Source: an uncultured Pirellula sp. (GTDB lineage Bacteria > Planctomycetota > Planctomycetia > Pirellulales > Pirellulaceae). From it: a DNA stretch of 64,000 nucleotides. A program made the translations under genes and the position numbers. The stretch is from contig CAIOHR010000222.1 in assembly GCA_903858115.1 (NCBI GenBank), positions 1 to 64,000 on the forward strand, read 5' to 3'. The notes beneath the pieces were generated by a model. It made no database searches. It was not told the origin of the DNA and saw only the letters and a list, made by a program, of their open reading frames with translations. Positions 1 through 11,800 of the stretch are shown piece by piece. Numbering within the stretch: the first letter of the stretch is position 1; the number at the start of each line of letters is the position of its first letter.

Positions 1-1389
1 CTAGATGCAGCCGTAAAAAAAGCTGGTGCTGACGGAACTCCCTACTCGATTGTCACTCGCGTTCAACAACCTCGTTCCGATGTTCGATTTGTTCGTTGTG
101 AAGGAAGATCCCGAAGAGATTCCCCCGGTAAAATTGTTGGACTCTACGGCACATCGGCTGACGTCACAGCCGAAATGGAACGAGAGCAGGAATTGCAAGC
201 GGCTCGCATGCAAGCGGATGCCGCCAATCGCGCCAAGAGTGAGTTCTTGGCCAACATGAGCCATGAAATCCGAACGCCGCTTACTGCAATTCTTGGCTTC
301 ACGGAAGTTTTGCGTGAGGATGAAAAATTTGCGGCCCCTCCGCATTGGATTCATAACCTCGATACGATAGCCAAAGCAGGAAAACACCTCCTGTCGATCA
401 TCAACGATATTCTGGATTTGTCCAAGATCGAGGCGGATAAAGCCACTTTAGAGTTCATCGAAACACCACTGATCGAAATAATATCCGAGGTTGAACGTCT
501 TCTACGCCCCAGCGCATCGGGCAAGGGGGTATTGCTAGAAACTAAGCTATCAACACCAGTTCCAGATCGAATCCTGTGTGATCCCACGCGTTTACGCCAG
601 ATCCTAATGAATCTCGTCGGAAACGCCGTTAAATTTACAGAAGCTGGATCCATTGTGATCAATGCCAGTGTCGCATCGTCGAACGAGAGTGATTCTTTGA
701 TCATCGACATCGAAGATACGGGGAGAGGGATCAATGCAGAGCAATCTCAATCCATGTTCCAAGCATTTGAACAAGCGGATAAAACCGTCACGCGAAAGCA
801 TGGTGGAACTGGGCTCGGCTTAACCATCAGCCGGAGGTTAGCGGTTATCATGGGAGGCGATGTAACACTGGTGCGAACAGAACTGGGCAAGGGTTCTTGC
901 TTCCGCTTAACATTGCCGTTGATTCCTTTTATCGGTTCTGTCTTCGTCAGAGCCATTCAAACAAAGACAGCTTCCGCCGGTAATGTTAGTCCAGAAAAAA
1001 TGTCGGTCCTCGGGCGAATACTCCTGGCAGAAGATGGACTGGACAATCAGCGACTGATCGCATTTCTTCTAAAGAAAGCAGGAGCAACAGTCGATGTCGC
1101 GGGCGATGGAAAAGTCGCATTAGAAATGATGGATGAAGCGATCGCATCGCAGCATTCATACGATCTTCTGATCACCGATATGCAAATGCCCGTGATGGAC
1201 GGCTACATGCTCGTAGAGACGTTGCGAAGTCGAGGCGTGAAGATACCGATTCTCGCGTTGACAGCACATGCTCAACCGGAAGATCGCCAGAAATGCATGG
1301 ATGCTGGATGTGACGACTATTTGAGCAAACCCATTGATAAGCATTCACTCTTGGTTCTTTGTGCCAAATGGATCGGAGTTCAGCGATAG
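1..1389 (+). CDS. Hybrid sensor histidine kinase/response regulator (PAS C-terminal part, HisKA, HATPase_c, REC), 5'-truncated by window edge
   Basis: Frame 1 is open from base 1 (…[23 protein letters not shown]-like) into ORF 175-1389; H-box [14 protein letters not shown]-box [11 protein letters not shown]-box DTGRGI / [12 protein letters not shown], receiver [14 protein letters not shown] … LTAHA … LSKPID. Confidence 0.93.
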   Translation, partial: LDAAVKKAGADGTPYSIVTRVQQPRSDVRFVRCEGRSRRDSPGKIVGLYGTSADVTAEMEREQELQAARMQADAANRAKSEFLANMSHEIRTPLTAILGFTEVLREDEKFAAPPHWIHNLDTIAKAGKHLLSIINDILDLSKIEADKATLEFIETPLIEIISEVERLLRPSASGKGVLLETKLSTPVPDRILCDPTRLRQILMNLVGNAVKFTEAGSIVINASVASSNESDSLIIDIEDTGRGINAEQSQSMFQAFEQADKTVTRKHGGTGLGLTISRRLAVIMGGDVTLVRTELGKGSCFRLTLPLIPFIGSVFVRAIQTKTASAGNVSPEKMSVLGRILLAEDGLDNQRLIAFLLKKAGATVDVAGDGKVALEMMDEAIASQHSYDLLITDMQMPVMDGYMLVETLRSRGVKIPILALTAHAQPEDRQKCMDAGCDDYLSKPIDKHSLLVLCAKWIGVQR

Positions 1390-1511
1390 ATACTCGGATA
1401 GCCGAAAAGAACGAGAGAGCGTGATAAAAGACTGACGCGATTTTTTTTCTTGGTTGCGAGTACCTATATTTGATATTTGACAACGTAGCAGAGTATCCCC
1501 AGAATAGCGGG

Positions 1512-3095
1512 ATGGATAATGCAATTTTTCAGTCGACGTTTGTAGATGAGTTAATCGGTGATCCGTCTATGGTGAATCGCTCCCGACAAGTTCGAGGGGC
1601 TTGCTATTCAAAAGTGTCACCGACCCCGGGATCCAAACCAGAAATGTTGTCCTGTTCTCCTCGACTTGCGGAGTATTTGGGAATAGAACGCGGTTGGTTG
1701 TCAACCACACAAGCTGCTTCGGTGCTTACCGGCAACGAGTTACTCCCAGGGATGAGCCCCTATGCAATGTGTTACGGTGGTCACCAGTTTGGATCGTGGG
1801 CTGGGCAATTAGGCGATGGTAGAGCTATCAACTTGGGAGAATGGATCGCTCCCGATCAATCCCGTTGGACATGGCAACTGAAAGGTGCTGGCAAGACACC
1901 TTACTCCCGGTTTGGCGATGGACTTGCTGTTTTGCGTTCCTCATTGCGTGAATTTCTTTGCAGTGAAGCGATGCATTTTCTTGGCGTTCCAACAACTCGA
2001 GCACTCAGCTTGACAACGAGTGGTGATTGGGTGACTCGCGACATGTTCTATGATGGTAACCCTCGGAGAGAACCTGGCGCTGTTGTGTGCCGCATAGCGC
2101 CATCGTTTATTCGGTTTGGGAATTTCCAAATATTGTCCGCACAGCAGAATCGTGAACTGCTTCAACAATTGGTGGACTACACGCTTCGTTACTACTTCCC
2201 AGAACTCGGCTCACCCAGCATCGATACGTATGAGCATTGGTTTCGCGAAGTATGTGAACGCACTGCCAAAATGATTGTCGCGTGGATGCGAGTCGGATTC
2301 GTCCATGGCGTTATGAATACGGATAACATGTCGATCCATGGTCTTACCATAGACTATGGTCCGTATGGATGGATCGACAATTACGATCCAGATTGGACAC
2401 CCAACACAACAGACGCGGAGGGACGAAGGTACTGCTTTGGCAATCAACCTCAAATCGCTCAGTGGAATTTAGTTCAATTGGCCAATGCACTCTATCCGCT
2501 CTTCGATGCGACGGAGCCATTGCAACGAGGGCTTGACGCGTATTTGGAAGTGTTGACTCGCGAATCCTCTAATATGTACGCATCGAAGCTAGGGCTCTTG
2601 CCGACCGAAGCAGTTGAATCCATTTGGCAAGACCTTGAGTCGTGGCTTCCGGCCGCAGACATCGATATGACAATCTTCTTTCGACATCTACCGTCCGCTG
2701 CGATAGGGATGGTGCCCGACGCGATCGATGCCAAATGCGTTCTCTCATGGATCGGTCATGCCCTTTATGACGCCAACGCCCTTTCGGACGCAACCATGAG
2801 TCGGATGATAGCATGGATACGATCGTACATCGCGTGCGTTCGAACACAGAACCGCCCCGACCCAGTGCGAGCGATCGAAATGAACCGTACGAATCCGAAG
2901 TATGTCTTGCGAAACTATATGGCTCAAAAAGCGATCGATGCAGCAGAGCAGGGAGACCTAAGTGAGCTTCAAGTGTTATTGCAGCTCCTTGAGAAACCCT
3001 ACGACGAACAACCAGAATACGAACGCTATTTTGCCAAAAGACCCGAGTGGGCACGCAATCGAGCCGGTTGTTCGATGCTTTCTTGTAGCTCGTAA
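1512..3095 (+). CDS. selO: Protein adenylyltransferase SelO (YdiU/UPF0061 family)
   Basis: KGAGKTPYSRFGDGLAVLRSSLREFLCSEAMHFLGVPTTRALSL, GVMNTDNMSIHGLTIDYGPYGWIDNYDP; C-terminal CSS. Start at 1512 (MDNAIFQ) preferred to 1470. Confidence 0.93.
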   Translation: MDNAIFQSTFVDELIGDPSMVNRSRQVRGACYSKVSPTPGSKPEMLSCSPRLAEYLGIERGWLSTTQAASVLTGNELLPGMSPYAMCYGGHQFGSWAGQLGDGRAINLGEWIAPDQSRWTWQLKGAGKTPYSRFGDGLAVLRSSLREFLCSEAMHFLGVPTTRALSLTTSGDWVTRDMFYDGNPRREPGAVVCRIAPSFIRFGNFQILSAQQNRELLQQLVDYTLRYYFPELGSPSIDTYEHWFREVCERTAKMIVAWMRVGFVHGVMNTDNMSIHGLTIDYGPYGWIDNYDPDWTPNTTDAEGRRYCFGNQPQIAQWNLVQLANALYPLFDATEPLQRGLDAYLEVLTRESSNMYASKLGLLPTEAVESIWQDLESWLPAADIDMTIFFRHLPSAAIGMVPDAIDAKCVLSWIGHALYDANALSDATMSRMIAWIRSYIACVRTQNRPDPVRAIEMNRTNPKYVLRNYMAQKAIDAAEQGDLSELQVLLQLLEKPYDEQPEYERYFAKRPEWARNRAGCSMLSCSS

Positions 3096-3156
3096 CACGT
3101 TATTTACTATACTACGTGGCCAATGGTCCTTTTCGCTCAAGCAATAGAGGTTTGTT

Positions 3157-4776
3157 GTGTTGCAATCTTTCGTGAAGGTGTGGCTTCAAGATTTTTCGAT
3201 GCTTGTTGTTTCTCTTGTAGCGATGACCGCTTCCGCACAAGATTTTGTGGAGCGATTTGACGATTGGCCGCTCGATCTCAAGATTGGTGGAACTCTTGGT
3301 ATCGCCAGGGAACCGGTGATACCAAGCAGACTTGTCGATCTTGTTAGCGGAAAGGCTTCGCGTTCAGTGCTACTTTTAGTAAATGGTAATTCGGAGGGTA
3401 AGGTCCATGAATCTTTCCAACAACTGGATGCATTGAAGACTGTCGATGTGAATTCTGAAATAGAATTTGAATCCTCGACCCGTATCGTTTTTTGGATCGA
3501 CGATCGAAAGCCTGAGCAGATACCTGCCGAAACAAAAGAGCGAATCGAAAAATACCTATCCAACGTTTTGCGCAATGGCGGCTCTGTTTTTGTATGCGGA
3601 TCACATGCTGGACTGGTTGGGCATCGCTTTATAAGCAAATCCACCGATCATGAACTTCGTATCGAGCGAGGTATGAATCTATTGCCAGATTGCATGTTGC
3701 AAATGGAGTTTCCGCCAACCCACGAGGCAGAGGAGTCTTTTTTGTCTAGCCTGACCTATCATCCAAAATGCGTAGGAGTGGGGCTCGAAGCGGGGACATG
3801 GATGCTATTACAGAATCGGAAAATTCGAGTTGTAGGCGATGGCTTCGGCAAATTCCTATTGGCACCAGGTACCTACCCCTCTGCTCGAGTTCATAGCATT
3901 CGCGACACGGTTCCGAAAGTGAAGGAACTCGATAAGGTTCTTGTCGACTTGACTCAGTGGCGCCGTGAAGCAATCGATCGAACGCTGCCACTTTTCCCTC
4001 CCAAGGATACGGTACAACCGATAGTCAAGAACGGACACTTGCTCATCGTTGGTGGTGGTGGCCTCCCGTCAGGACTTATGGACCGATTCGTCGAATTAGC
4101 TGGTGGGATCGACAATGCCAAATTGGTTTACGTTCCATGCGAAGAAGACGATCAAGTGGCAGAGAAACATAGCACCGTTGAGATGTGGAAGCGAATGGGA
4201 GTTAAGAACGCAACCTATATCCACACAAAAGATCGGAACCAGGCAAATGAAGATGACTCCTTTTTGAGACCTCTGGTCAGTGCGACAGGCATCTGGTTCG
4301 GAGGTGGTCGACAATGGAACCTTGCGGACAGCTATTACGGAACCAAGGCGCATCGACTTATGAAGCAGTGTGTGGAACGAGGCGGAGTCATCGGCGGTTC
4401 CTCGGCAGGAGCTTCCATTCAAGCAGCGTATCTAGCGAGAGCAACGCCGATTGAGAACTTTCAAATCATGGCACCCGGTTACGAGCGGGGTGGACTAGGG
4501 TTTTTACAAGGTGTTGCCATCGATCAGCATTTCTCTCAACGCAATCGCATCCCCGACATGAGCCAATTGGTAAAGACTTACCCACAGTTGCTAGGCATCG
4601 GCATCGATGAAACGACCGCGATCGAAGTCTCCGCATCGACGGCAATCGTTTCAGGCAATGGCAGCGTGTACTTCTTCGATGGAACCAAACGAAGTGAAGA
4701 CGACGCTCCTTCGCTCGTGAAACTTCGAGAAGGAGACCGATACGATTTGATTCTACGCAGTATGATCCGAGAGTAA
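3157..4776 (+). CDS. Cyanophycinase-like peptidase (S51 family) with N-terminal extension
   Basis: LLIVGGGGLPSGLMDRFVELAGG, WFGGGRQWNLAD, GVIGGSSAGASIQ (Ser nucleophile motif), GLGFLQGVAIDQHFSQRNR. Confidence 0.85.
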   Translation: MLQSFVKVWLQDFSMLVVSLVAMTASAQDFVERFDDWPLDLKIGGTLGIAREPVIPSRLVDLVSGKASRSVLLLVNGNSEGKVHESFQQLDALKTVDVNSEIEFESSTRIVFWIDDRKPEQIPAETKERIEKYLSNVLRNGGSVFVCGSHAGLVGHRFISKSTDHELRIERGMNLLPDCMLQMEFPPTHEAEESFLSSLTYHPKCVGVGLEAGTWMLLQNRKIRVVGDGFGKFLLAPGTYPSARVHSIRDTVPKVKELDKVLVDLTQWRREAIDRTLPLFPPKDTVQPIVKNGHLLIVGGGGLPSGLMDRFVELAGGIDNAKLVYVPCEEDDQVAEKHSTVEMWKRMGVKNATYIHTKDRNQANEDDSFLRPLVSATGIWFGGGRQWNLADSYYGTKAHRLMKQCVERGGVIGGSSAGASIQAAYLARATPIENFQIMAPGYERGGLGFLQGVAIDQHFSQRNRIPDMSQLVKTYPQLLGIGIDETTAIEVSASTAIVSGNGSVYFFDGTKRSEDDAPSLVKLREGDRYDLILRSMIRE

Positions 4777-4827
4777 CTTCGCGAATTTGCCGCTACGACT
4801 ATGAACCTTGGGCAAGTTTACTTCCGA

Positions 4828-4865
4828 ACATTCGTAACGCTTCGTTACATTCGTAACGCTTCGTT
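4828..4865. repeat. Two tandem copies of a 19-bp repeat (acattcgtaacgcttcgtt)
   Basis: 4828-4846 and 4847-4865 are identical; the unit contains the hairpin GTAACG-CTT-CGTTAC; lies between convergent genes. Confidence 0.9.
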
Positions 4866-4869
4866 CGGA

Positions 4870-7332
4870 TCAAGTATTATCACCCTCGGTCGAGGTTTTC
4901 GAAACCTTGGAATCGACAATCGCGCCCCACCGCCAACCGCGGATCTCTGGCATGTCGTCGCCGTGCTCTTCGATGTACTGCTTGTGGTCCACTAGTTTTT
5001 CTTGGATCTCTTGCTTGAAATATGCGGCTTTCGCGCCAAGTTGCGGCAATCGATCGATGACATCTTGGGCCAAATGAAACCGGTCCAGATCGTTCAATAC
5101 CACCATATCGAACGGTGTTGTCGTCGTGCCTTCCTCCTTGTAGCCCCGAACATGCAGATTGTGATGATTGGTCCGACGGTACGTCAAGCGATGGATCAGC
5201 GTCGGGTAGCCGTGGAAGGCAAAAATGATCGGCTTGTCCTTCGTGAAGATCGCGTCGTAGTCACGATCGGAAAGGCCATGCGGATGCTCACTTGCAGATT
5301 GCAATTTCATCAAATTGACGACATTAACGACCCGAATCTTCAAGTCCGTGAGATGAGTTCGTAGCAATTCGACTGCAGCTAATGTCTCCAATGTTGGTAC
5401 ATCGCCACAGCAAGCCATCACAACGTCCGGTTCATGGCCCCGATCGTTGCTCGCAAACTCCCAAATCCCAACTCCTGCCGCACAATGCTTGATCGCTTGG
5501 TCCATCGTCAACCACTGAGGTGCTGGCTGTTTCCCGGCTATCACAACATTCACATAGTTTCTGCTTCGCAAACAGTGATCGGTGACTGTCAGCAAACAAT
5601 TCGCGTCGGGTGGCAAATAGACGCGTACGATTTCCGACTTCTTGTTGATCACATGATCGATGAAGCCCGGATCTTGATGACTGAACCCATTGTGGTCCTG
5701 TCGCCACACGTGGGAACTTAAAAAATAATTGAGCGAGGCGATCGGGCGTCGCCACGGAATTTCATTGCAAACCTTCAGCCATTTGGCATGTTGATTGAAC
5801 ATGGAATCGATGATGTGGATGAAGGCTTCGTAGCACGAGAAGAACCCGTGTCTGCCGGTCAAAAGATAGCCTTCGAGCCATCCCTGGCATTGGTGTTCGC
5901 TTAGCACTTCCATAACCCGCCCATCAGGCGAAAGATGGTCGTCTTCGGGATAAATCTCCGCCATGTAGCAACGGTTGGTCACCTCAAGGATGTCTTGCCA
6001 CCGGTTCGAATTGTTTTCGTCGGGGCTGAAGATTCGAAAGTTCTTGCTATCTAAATTGTTCTTCATTACATCCCGTAAAAACTTACCCATGACGCGCGCG
6101 GATTCGGTATCGACAGCGCCGGGACAGGGGACATCGACAGCAAAGTCTCGATAGTCGGGCATTTTGAGATCGCGCAATAGAGCGCCACCGTTGGCGTGCG
6201 GGTTGCTGCTCATCCGGCGTTGACCTTTTGGGGCCAAAGATGCAAATTCGGGCTTCAGTCTCCCGCGATCATCGAACAACTCTTCTGGCCGATAGCTTTT
6301 CATCCATTGTTCAAGAATTCGAATGTGACCTTCTTTTTGCATCTCCCCCATGGGTACTTGGTGGCTGCGCCAATAGTCTTCACATTTTTTGCCATCGATT
6401 TCTGCCGGGCAAGTCCATCCTTTCGGAGTTCGAAAGACGATCATTGGCCAAGCGGGCCTTGTAGTCACTCCATGATTACGAGCTTCGTCCCAAATACGTT
6501 TGATCTCTGCTGTCGCGATGTCCATCGCCGAGGCGAGCTGTTGATGAACCGACTCCGGTTCGTGCCCTTCTACCCAGAGCGGTTTATAGCCCATCCCTTC
6601 AAAGTACTTCCCAAGTTCGTCTTTGGGGATGCGAGCCAGGAAGCAAGGGTTCGCGATCTTGTAGCCATTGAGATGCAGGATCGGAAGAACGGCACCATCG
6701 CGAGCGGGATTCAGGAATTTGTTACCGTGCCAACCGGTTGCTAAAGGGCCGGTTTCTGCTTCGCCATCGCCGACCACACACGCAACGATCAAGTCGGGAT
6801 TGTCAAACGCTGCTCCGTACGCATGACTCAGGGCATAACCTAGCTCGCCACCTTCGTGAATACTTCCAGGCGTTTCAGGTGCAACGTGACTGGGAATGCC
6901 TCCTGGAAAGCTAAACTGCTTGAAGAACTTTTGCATCCCTTCTTCGTCTTGACTGATGTTGGGATAAACCTCGCTGTAAGTTCCTTCGAGATAAGCGTGT
7001 GCAACCAACGAAGGACCGCCGTGCCCCGGCCCAATCACGTAAACAACATTGAGATCATCCCGTGCAATGACACGATTGAGATGGACGCAAAGCATGTTGA
7101 GCCCTGGAGAAGTACCCCAATGCCCGAGCAAGCGTGGTTTGATATGTTCACGGCGAAGCGGTTCCCTCAGCAGAGGGTTCTCCATCAGGTATATTTGACC
7201 GACCGATAGATAGTTGAGTGCTCGCCAATAACCGTCCATTCGCTGAAGTTCGTCAGCGGTGAGTGGGCCGGCTAAAGTCTGTACTGGATTCGATAGTTCT
7301 GCGGAGTGGCTCGTTGACTGTGCGACATGCAT
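4870..7332 (-). CDS. xfp: Xylulose-5-phosphate/fructose-6-phosphate phosphoketolase
   Basis: 820 aa; [104 protein letters not shown]. Confidence 0.97.
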   Translation of the reverse strand: MHVAQSTSHSAELSNPVQTLAGPLTADELQRMDGYWRALNYLSVGQIYLMENPLLREPLRREHIKPRLLGHWGTSPGLNMLCVHLNRVIARDDLNVVYVIGPGHGGPSLVAHAYLEGTYSEVYPNISQDEEGMQKFFKQFSFPGGIPSHVAPETPGSIHEGGELGYALSHAYGAAFDNPDLIVACVVGDGEAETGPLATGWHGNKFLNPARDGAVLPILHLNGYKIANPCFLARIPKDELGKYFEGMGYKPLWVEGHEPESVHQQLASAMDIATAEIKRIWDEARNHGVTTRPAWPMIVFRTPKGWTCPAEIDGKKCEDYWRSHQVPMGEMQKEGHIRILEQWMKSYRPEELFDDRGRLKPEFASLAPKGQRRMSSNPHANGGALLRDLKMPDYRDFAVDVPCPGAVDTESARVMGKFLRDVMKNNLDSKNFRIFSPDENNSNRWQDILEVTNRCYMAEIYPEDDHLSPDGRVMEVLSEHQCQGWLEGYLLTGRHGFFSCYEAFIHIIDSMFNQHAKWLKVCNEIPWRRPIASLNYFLSSHVWRQDHNGFSHQDPGFIDHVINKKSEIVRVYLPPDANCLLTVTDHCLRSRNYVNVVIAGKQPAPQWLTMDQAIKHCAAGVGIWEFASNDRGHEPDVVMACCGDVPTLETLAAVELLRTHLTDLKIRVVNVVNLMKLQSASEHPHGLSDRDYDAIFTKDKPIIFAFHGYPTLIHRLTYRRTNHHNLHVRGYKEEGTTTTPFDMVVLNDLDRFHLAQDVIDRLPQLGAKAAYFKQEIQEKLVDHKQYIEEHGDDMPEIRGWRWGAIVDSKVSKTSTEGDNT

Positions 7333-7619
7333 GACGGTCTTTCTTTCGCTCTAATTCAAAGCGTATGAGAAACGTTGTCGGCTGTCATATGATAGGGGAC
7401 ACCGACCACCACCATCTTAGCGTTGCATCGGTTGGTTGGGCACGTCAGAAAGTCAATGCACCCAGGGAAGAAGTAGCAAACCCAAAAAATGTGTCAAGTT
7501 GTCTCGATTGTCGTGGACCGCCCCGCCAGTCCACTTCTTGAACTTTTGTTTGATGCCCGCTGTAAGCAAATATCTAACAAACCATTCTGAGCATCGACTG
7601 GCCGGTCGGCGACACTGGG

Positions 7620-8447
7620 CTACTCGCTGATGCGTTTGTCTCGCTCGATGAACGCATAGGCGTTGTGATTATGGATCGACTCGAAGTTTTCCGAGAAGCA
7701 TTGATACCAAGTGATTCGATCGTCAGCATTCAAGACTACCGCCATATCACGAACAATGTCTTCGACGAACTTGGGATTTTCATAAGCCCGTTCCGTCACC
7801 CACTTTTCGTCAGGCCGCTTGAGCACCGAGAACACCTGAGTCGACGCGCATTGTTCGATCATGGCAAATAGTTCTTCGATCCAAAGATGCGCACCGTCAG
7901 CAAGTCGAACTTTGACCGTCATTTCGCAACGTTGGTTGTGTGCTCCGTAGTCGGAAATTTCTTTCGAGCAGGGACAAAGACTAGTGGCTGGCACTTTGAT
8001 AGTCATAATGAAGTCATCGATTCCATTGCTCGCCACTTCAAAAGTCACGTCTATATCTAGCTTCCCTACACGACCCGTTACAGGTGCTTTCTTGTCGATA
8101 AAGTAAGGAAAGCTAAGCTCGAGATGTGCATCTTTCGCCTTGAGTGACTCCTTCATGGCACGGCAAACATCGCTCAGTGTGTCGGAGCTCAGCTCGTCGT
8201 GATGTTCATTGAGGACCTCGAGGAATCGGGACATGTGAGTCCCTTTCTCGTCGTGAGGAAGAGAGACATACATGTTGATGGAAGCAACCGTATGGACTCG
8301 GCCGTTGCCGTCTCCGTTGCCCGGAGTTCGTAAAGAAATAGGATATCGGACTCCCTTCACGCCTACTTTATTTATGGCAACTTTGCGTCGATCGCCGGTG
8401 GATTGGATATCGGGAAGTGACTTCAAGGTTCTCTCTCGTTGGATCAT
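7620..8447 (-). CDS. folE2: GTP cyclohydrolase I FolE2 (type IB)
   Basis: SLPDIQSTGDRRKVAINKVGVKGVRYPI, TSLCPCSKEISDYGAHNQR; start at 8447 preferred to 8642. Confidence 0.92.
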   Translation of the reverse strand: MIQRERTLKSLPDIQSTGDRRKVAINKVGVKGVRYPISLRTPGNGDGNGRVHTVASINMYVSLPHDEKGTHMSRFLEVLNEHHDELSSDTLSDVCRAMKESLKAKDAHLELSFPYFIDKKAPVTGRVGKLDIDVTFEVASNGIDDFIMTIKVPATSLCPCSKEISDYGAHNQRCEMTVKVRLADGAHLWIEELFAMIEQCASTQVFSVLKRPDEKWVTERAYENPKFVEDIVRDMAVVLNADDRITWYQCFSENFESIHNHNAYAFIERDKRISE

Positions 8448-8869
8448 AATAATAGTTTCTATCGGTTGTTCGTGGCACATCAACAGAACGGGCCCCACGC
8501 TTTGGCTGGAGCAACTATCTGATTGCAATGCTCTCCATGAGTACTGCCATTTCGCGGTTTGCGGTAACACCTTTTTGACCGTCAAGTGTACCCACTGGGC
8601 TAGTCCTGGAAGCCTTTTTTCCAGTGGAAGCATGATTATCAACTAGAAAATTGAACATGCTTGCATTCGAAATCTTGATTTTCGACTCCTTGTGCAATGC
8701 AACGATTTTCGAACGACACTTGACATTTCGGACTGGGCAATTCCTGAGGCCGGTCGTGGAAAAGACGGCTCGTGAATTTCAAGGTATAATAGCTCTCCCA
8801 CCTCGACACCTGTTTTCGATCGGTTTCCCGCTGGCCTGTTTTCTTCCTCACAACTTGGTTGAATGCTCT

Positions 8870-11800
8870 ATGATTCGATTTTCTCTCCCCATGCGATTGG
8901 CAAGATTCATCGTTCTGGGCATCTCGATGCCCTGTTTGTTGGTAAACAGCATGACCATCCACTCCCATGGGCAAGGAGCCAGTCAAGCACAACAACCCTC
9001 GAGCTGGAGTTGGGAGTCCACGAAGCTCTCACCGCTTTTCTTTGGCGAGGGAGGCACGATTTGTGAACTCGACGGGGACGGCAATCCAGATGTCGTTGCT
9101 GGATACAACATTTATTTCGGCCCCGCGTTTGATCGTGCCGTTCCTTTGGTAGATGCCAAACCTGTTTCCATTATCGGTTACTCCAAGTTCTTTTTTGCGT
9201 TCGATTACGATATCGACGGCGACAAGAATAACGACGTCATCATCATCGGTTTCCCAGGCGAAGCGGCTCACTGGTACAAGAACCCCGGCAGAGATCGAGC
9301 ACGGTCTGGTAATTGGGAGCGATTCACGATCCTCAGCTCGGTGGATAACGAATCCCCGACATTTACCGACGTGACCGGAGATGGCAAACCTGAAATCGTT
9401 TGCTGCAATGGTGGTACCTTCGGATACGCAGAGATACCGAAAGATCCGACGCAACCGTGGTCCTATGTTCCTATTAGCGAAAATGGCAAGTATCAACGCT
9501 TCACGCATGGGTTAGGTGTTGGCGATGTAAATGATGATGGTCGTCTCGACATCATGAGCAAAGAGGGTTGGTGGGAACAACCGAGCGACCGGTCCGTGAC
9601 ACCTTGGAAGATACATCGATTCGCGTTTTCCGGTCCTGGTGGAGCTCAAATGTACGCTGTCGACTTGGATGGAGACGGAAAGACGGAAGTCGTCACTTCT
9701 CTGGCAGCTCATGGTTATGGTTTGGTCGCTTACAAGAAGAAATCACCCGCAGGTGACGACTGGGACAGAATCGACATCATGACGGACAAGGTGGAAACGT
9801 CTCCTACAGGTCTCGTCGTCTCACAACTCCACGCGATTGATATCGCTGACATGGACAACGACGGAAAACCTGACATCATCGCGGGAAAACGATTCTGGGC
9901 TCATAACGGCAGCGACCGTGGCGAGAACGAACCACCGTTGCTCGCATGGTTCAAACCTGTGGTCTCGAATAGCGGACTTCGTTTCATCCCCAACATCGTC
10001 GATGACAACTCAGGAGTCGGCACGCAGATCGTTGCAAAGGACATCAACAACGATCGTCGACTGGATATCCTGTCAGTCAGCAAGCGGGGTGTTCACGTAT
10101 TGAAACAAGTCATGTCTTCTGCCGCCAAGCCCGAAGAACCCAAGCTAGCGAGAGCACTCGCGAAGATCAAAGACGATCTGGGTGGCTTTCGACCTGCGTG
10201 GTCTGAAACTCTCCCGATGAACGTCGACTTTGAAACCGGCGACCTGCGTGACTGGTCTCAAACGGGTGCTGCTTTTTTCAATCAGCCCATCAAGGGAGAT
10301 GTGGTTGCCGCCCGTCGCAAAGATATGTCGAGCCAGCACCAAGGTGACTACTGGGTCGGCTCGTTCGAAGTCACAGGCGATATCGCTTTCGGCACTCTTT
10401 CGAGCAAACCATTTCGCTTACAACATCCATGGGTATCGTTTCTACAAGGAGGAGGTAGCAATTCCGAAACTCGGGTCGAAATCGTCGATTTCAAAACGAA
10501 CGAAGCGATCGCCAAATCCGTTGGTCATGACGCCGAAGCGATGAAGCGAGCCGTGTTGCGACTAGACCGCGCGGTGGGTTCAGACGTCTTTATTCGATTG
10601 ATTGACAATAATAAAGACGGATGGGGGCATATCAATTTCGACGATTTCCGAATCCATGCCGACGAGCCCAAGATCGCGTCTGCCCAAAGACTTCCTACGC
10701 TTGACAAACTGACTTACAAATCGCTCCCACCGGACAAAGTGGCCGATGCGATGACATTGCCAGAAGGATTTTCCGTTCAAGTCATCGCCTCCGAACCCGT
10801 CGTCCGTCAACCGGTTGCAATGACTATCGACCATCGAGGGCGAGTATGGATCGCGGAAGCGTATCAATATCCACTGCGGGCCGATGGGGATGCAGGAAAA
10901 GATCGCGTCCTCATCTTGGAAGATACCAACGGTGACGGAACGCTCGATTCGCACAAGATCTTTGCCGACAATCTCAATCTCGTGAGTGGTATCGAAGTTG
11001 GCTTCGGCGGTTTGTGGGTTGGAGCTGCACCGTATCTATTGTTCATTCCGGATAAAGATGGAAACGATGTAGCCGACGGGCCCGCTATCAAAAAACTGGA
11101 AGGCTGGGGATACCAGGATACGCACGAAACGCTCAATAGTTTTATCTGGGGGCCAGACGGCTGGCTTTATGGATGCCACGGGGTCTTTACACACTCCGAT
11201 GTGCGTGTGGTCAAATCTTCTCCTGAGGAAACCAAGGCAGGACCCGTTACGAAAATCAATGCAGGTATCTGGCGTTATCATCCGCAATCGGAATCCTTTG
11301 AAGTCTTCGCGCATGGCACCAGCAACCCGTGGGGCGTCGACTTTAATGATACCGGCGATGCCTTCTTGACCGCTTGTGTGATACCTCACCTTTACCACAT
11401 CATTCCGCAAGCTCGATACCAACGCCAAGCCGGACAACACTTCAATCCATTCACGTATTCGGATATTCAAACGATTGCATTGCATCGCCATTGGATCGGA
11501 GATACACCGCACTCGGGCAACAATCGAAGCGATAGCGCCGGTGGTGGGCATGCCCATAGCGGTGCCATGTTTTACTTGGGTGGGAGCTGGCCAGAAAAGT
11601 ATCGAAACCAACTGTTCATGAACAATATTCATGGAGCACGCATCAACCAAGACAAAATAGCACGGCGTGGAAGTGGCTATCTCGGCGATCGGGCACCTGA
11701 CTTTTTGTTGGCTAATGATCTAAGCAGCCAGATCTTGTACTTTCGATCAGGACCGGATGGACAAGTGATTGCGATCGATTGGTACGACGCTCAGCAGTGT

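Noticed and set aside
6196-6744. 182-aa plus-strand ORF inside the phosphoketolase gene
   Set aside because: Antisense to a strongly conserved coding sequence; composition is a shadow of the real frame.
11036-11650. 204-aa minus-strand ORF within the large haem-binding protein gene
   Set aside because: Antisense shadow of a conserved beta-propeller region.
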